A stretch of DNA of 8,727 nt from Moraxellaceae bacterium (GTDB taxonomy: Bacteria; Pseudomonadota; Gammaproteobacteria; Pseudomonadales; Ketobacteraceae). The stretch covers positions 23,771-32,497 of the forward strand of contig NVVG01000012.1 of assembly GCA_002402125.1 (NCBI GenBank), read 5' to 3'. A program made the position numbers and the translations under genes. Shown here in pieces: positions 6,955-8,727 of this stretch (within the stretch, counting starts at the first letter, position 1; the number at the start of each line of letters is the position of its first letter). The notes below the pieces were generated by a model. It searched no databases and had not been told where the DNA came from. It saw nothing but the letters and a program-made list of their open reading frames with translations.

Positions 6955-6983
6955 ATTCTACCAGAGGTTGCATAACCAAAAAA
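6955..6983 (-). promoter_or_regulatory. Candidate cysH promoter with good -10 and poor -35
   Basis: On the minus strand TAGAAT (6960-6955) differs from the -10 consensus at one position. Seventeen bases upstream is only a T-run (6983-6978), a very poor -35, and the spacer contains GGTT-ATGC-AACC. A weak -35 is what an activator-dependent CysB promoter usually looks like. The predicted leader is about 78 bases. Confidence 0.35.
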
Positions 6984-7051
6984 CACTTCTGTCGCTAACC
7001 TTTATAAGTATTCGCTATATAAACCTTGTGAAATGGCGGAAACCCAATTTT

Positions 7052-7080
7052 TTGACCATAAATACCGGAATCAGTTTAAT
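7052..7080 (+). promoter_or_regulatory. Sigma-70-like promoter upstream of thrH (distal)
   Basis: TTGACC (7052-7057) and TTTAAT (7075-7080) each match the sigma-70 consensus at five of six positions with the ideal 17-bp spacer. Transcription would start near 7087, leaving a leader of about 174 bases before the thrH start codon. This is the best sigma-70 promoter I found in the window. Confidence 0.5.
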
Positions 7081-7161
7081 AAACTAGGGGACGTCACGTG
7101 TAACAAGGGCTAATCGGAATTTGGGCTTAGCGAGCTAGGTGTCTATTCAGTGGTATCAGCG

Positions 7162-7203
7162 ATGCGATAATTAATTGCATACTCCATAGAGACCCGCTAG
7201 AGT
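7162..7203 (+). promoter_or_regulatory. Possible proximal thrH promoter overlapped by an imperfect palindrome
   Basis: TTGCAT (7175-7180) and TAGAGT (7198-7203) are 17 bp apart and would start transcription about 50 bases before thrH. The -35 lies in the right arm of an imperfect palindrome ATGCGAT-N5-ATTGCAT (7162-7180), a reasonable place for a repressor site. Both matches are weak. Confidence 0.3.
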
Positions 7204-7260
7204 GCCCACCATTGAGGGTTCAAAAAGAACAGGGTTTGACGTATTAATTAGGAGAATGAT

Positions 7261-7878
7261 GTGGAACTTGCTTGTCTTGATTTAGAAGGTGTACTAATTC
7301 CAGAAATCTGGATTAGTTTTGCGGAAAAAACAGGTATTGATGAGTTGAAAGCTACTACTCGGGATATTCCTGATTACGATGTCCTGATGAAACAGCGCCT
7401 GGCTATTTTAAAGCAACACAAACTTGGTTTAAATGAGATTCAAGAAGTTATCGCAACCTTAAGCCCAATCCCCGGCGCCATAGAGTTTGTGGATTGGTTG
7501 AGAGAGCGTTTTCAGCTGGTGATCCTATCGGATACATTCTATGAGTTTGCCGCGCCACTGATGAAGCAATTGGGTTATCCCACATTGTTATGCCACAAAT
7601 TAGAAGTGGCAGAAGACGGTAGTATTACTGACTATGTATTAAGACAAAAAGATCCAAAGCGTCAATCAGTCATAGCGTTTCACGGGCTTAACTATAGAGT
7701 GATAGCGGCTGGCGATTCTTATAATGACACGACTATGCTAAGTGAGGCAGAGGCGGGCATTCTATTTAAGGCCCCTGCCAACGTTATTGAGGAATTTCCC
7801 CAGTTTCCCGCAGTGCATGAATACCATGAGTTGAAAGAAGAATTCCTGAAGGCGTCAAATCGAACCTTGAGTTTGTAA
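7261..7878 (+). CDS. thrH: ThrH, phosphoserine phosphatase / phosphoserine:homoserine phosphotransferase
   Basis: This 205-residue HAD-superfamily enzyme matches Pseudomonas ThrH essentially end to end (MELACLDLEGVLIPEIW ... FLKASNRTLSL). HAD motif I is DLEG (D7 nucleophile, E9 where most family members have Asp). Motif II is ILSDT with S90. The motif III lysine is in RQKDPKR (128-134). Motif IV is GDSYND (D152, D156). ThrH hydrolyses phosphoserine to serine and can pass the phosphate to homoserine, so it touches both serine and threonine synthesis. Next to cysH, the serine product could feed O-acetylserine and then cysteine; that link is inferred. The start is GTG at 7261, supported by AGGAG (7250-7254) six bases upstream, and no in-frame ATG is close. 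It is divergent from cysH and convergent with pabB. Confidence 0.96.
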   Translation: MELACLDLEGVLIPEIWISFAEKTGIDELKATTRDIPDYDVLMKQRLAILKQHKLGLNEIQEVIATLSPIPGAIEFVDWLRERFQLVILSDTFYEFAAPLMKQLGYPTLLCHKLEVAEDGSITDYVLRQKDPKRQSVIAFHGLNYRVIAAGDSYNDTTMLSEAEAGILFKAPANVIEEFPQFPAVHEYHELKEEFLKASNRTLSL

Positions 7879-7902
7879 GAAATAAAGGATTAGTCAGCTA
7901 AA

Positions 7903-7957
7903 ATAGCGCGGCGTAGTGGGTATACCTGTCTTTGGGTGTATAAACGCGCCGCGTTAT
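7903..7957. terminator. Possible weak hairpin between convergent thrH and pabB
   Basis: Arms 7903-7913 and 7947-7957 pair over 11 bp (core CGCGGCG/CGCCGCG, one G-T wobble) around a large 33-base loop that itself contains the palindrome GGTATACC. There is no proper T-run on either side, so termination would be inefficient or factor-assisted. It is the only structure in the 90-bp convergent gap. Confidence 0.35.
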
Positions 7958-7968
7958 CGTTTGTATTA

Positions 7969-8727
7969 TCATTCAGGCTTTTGTGTTTTCTCTAAAATAG
8001 TCAAATAGCGCCCGACCTTATCAAAGGTTTCCTGGTATTCGCCGGAACACTCAGAGTCTGCCACAATACCACCGCCGCCCCAGCAGAGTATGTCATTATT
8101 TTTCAGCACAAATGTTCTAATGTTGATGTTGCTATCGGAGGCTCCTAGGACATTGAAGTAAACCATTGAACCGCAGTAGGCAGCTCGGTTATGGACTTCT
8201 AACTCATCGATGATCTCCATCGCTCTTACTTTGGGCGCGCCAGTAATCGACCCTCCTGGAAAGCACTGCTTAATCGCTTCGATTGCATCGTTGGTAGCAT
8301 CGAGTTTGCCTTTAATGGTGCTCACTAGATGGTGAACATTGGGGTAACTTTCTACTTGGAACAGAGTGGGAACCGTTATGGAACCTGCTTCGCAGACCTT
8401 ACTGAAATCGTTACGCAATAGGTCAACAATCATAAGGTTTTCTGCTTGATCCTTGCTACTGGCACGTAAACGTTGAATGTTTTCTTGGTCCTGGATCGGA
8501 TCGTCAACTCGTGGGCGAGTGCCTTTTATGGGTGAGGTGATGATTTGTCGGCCGACGGTTTTGATAAAACGCTCTGGCGATAGGCTGAGTAAGGTAAACT
8601 CGGCGGGACCAAAAAAAGCCCCCATGGGCGATGGATTGTTTTCGCGTAGCAGTTTATAGGCAGTCCAACTTGATCCACTGTATTGCGCACAGAAACGTTG
8701 GGAAAAATTTATTTGGTAGGCATCACC
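7969..8727 (-). CDS. pabB: PabB, aminodeoxychorismate synthase component I, C-terminal part (cut by right edge)
   Basis: The frame is open from the right edge to a TGA at 7971-7969, giving 252 residues, a bit over half of a typical PabB (about 450). It begins inside the conserved GDAYQINFSQRF segment, continues with SLSPERF (48-54), PIKGTRPR (66-73), LMIVDLLRNDFSKV (98-111), VHHLVSTIKG (131-140), the chorismate-binding FPGGSITGAPKVRAMEIIDE (156-175) and GGGIVADS (218-225). The lysine in PIKGT (residue 68 of the fragment) equals the catalytic lysine of E. coli PabB; anthranilate synthase TrpE has alanine there, so this is folate-pathway PabB rather than TrpE. With PabA it makes 4-amino-4-deoxychorismate from chorismate and glutamine, the precursor of p-aminobenzoate. 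The true start is outside the window; the internal ATG at 8625 is not the start. Confidence 0.94.
   Translation of the reverse strand, partial: GDAYQINFSQRFCAQYSGSSWTAYKLLRENNPSPMGAFFGPAEFTLLSLSPERFIKTVGRQIITSPIKGTRPRVDDPIQDQENIQRLRASSKDQAENLMIVDLLRNDFSKVCEAGSITVPTLFQVESYPNVHHLVSTIKGKLDATNDAIEAIKQCFPGGSITGAPKVRAMEIIDELEVHNRAAYCGSMVYFNVLGASDSNINIRTFVLKNNDILCWGGGGIVADSECSGEYQETFDKVGRYLTILEKTQKPE

Larger units (their letters stand above)
6871..7260. other. 390-bp intergenic region between divergent cysH and thrH
   Basis: No gene is supported here. Listed separately are a GC hairpin and a possible promoter for cysH (minus strand) and two sigma-70-like promoters and an imperfect palindrome for thrH (plus strand). 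If the cysH promoter is activated by CysB, the CysB site should lie at roughly 6975-7060, but no convincing match can be picked by eye. Confidence 0.6.

Noticed and set aside
7047..7061. TTTTTGACCATA found here and also near 2958, as a shared regulatory motif
   Set aside because: A 12-base AT-rich match is expected at about this frequency by chance in 8.7 kb, and at 7052 it is explained as part of a -35 element.
7090..7100. Adjacent palindromes GACGTC and CACGTG
   Set aside because: Short six-base palindromes with no repeat or symmetry around them; no bacterial regulator can be assigned.
8477..8659. 60-codon plus-strand frame at the right end
   Set aside because: Antisense to conserved pabB motifs (SPERF, PIKGTRPR), so a shadow.

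Overview
The window looks like chromosomal DNA of a free-living, moderate-GC gammaproteobacterium related to the Pseudomonas/Cellvibrio/Oceanospirillum groups. The main evidence is the right half. CysB and ThrH closely resemble their Pseudomonas and enterobacterial counterparts, and the order cysB - small thioredoxin-like gene - cysH - thrH - pabB is the one I recall from Pseudomonas aeruginosa. The species cannot be named from sequence reading alone. I see no insertion sequence, tRNA, rRNA, CRISPR array, phage gene or plasmid gene.

Left part (1-2755). The 5' end of an acyl-CoA dehydrogenase gene runs off the left edge on the minus strand. Divergent from it is an XRE-type regulator with an MmyB-like (MltR) ligand domain, followed on the same strand by an alpha/beta-hydrolase. 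The divergent promoter region carries three tandem copies of a 10-bp unit (381-410), a good operator candidate. Together these genes suggest a small lipid or acyl-ester module: a hydrolase, a regulator whose ligand domain bound a fatty acid in one solved homologue, and a beta-oxidation enzyme. A small exported protein of unknown function lies convergent to the hydrolase.

Middle (2756-4680). A 427-bp AT-rich non-coding stretch holds a good match to a sigma-54 (-24/-12) promoter framed by an inverted repeat, pointing at a universal stress protein gene. Convergent to that gene is a TauE/SafE-family membrane exporter, which is divergent from cysB.

Right part (4681-8727). This is the sulfur-assimilation and serine/folate neighbourhood. 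CysB is the LysR-type master regulator of cysteine synthesis. A remarkably long and symmetrical terminator separates it from a convergent pair, cysH followed by a CxxC thioredoxin-fold protein. The CysH cysteine pattern marks it as an iron-sulfur APS reductase. Divergent from cysH is thrH (phosphoserine phosphatase/homoserine phosphotransferase), preceded by two candidate sigma-70 promoters and a long leader. Convergent to thrH is the C-terminal part of pabB, cut by the right edge. A plausible joint picture: CysB controls APS reduction to sulfite, the small thioredoxin-like protein may supply electrons, ThrH may supply serine for cysteine, and the TauE-like protein may export excess sulfite or another sulfur anion.

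No wholly new system is evident. The observations most worth a second look are the regulator with its tandem-repeat operator, the sigma-54 promoter inside an inverted repeat, the cysH-linked thioredoxin-like protein and the nested bidirectional terminator.
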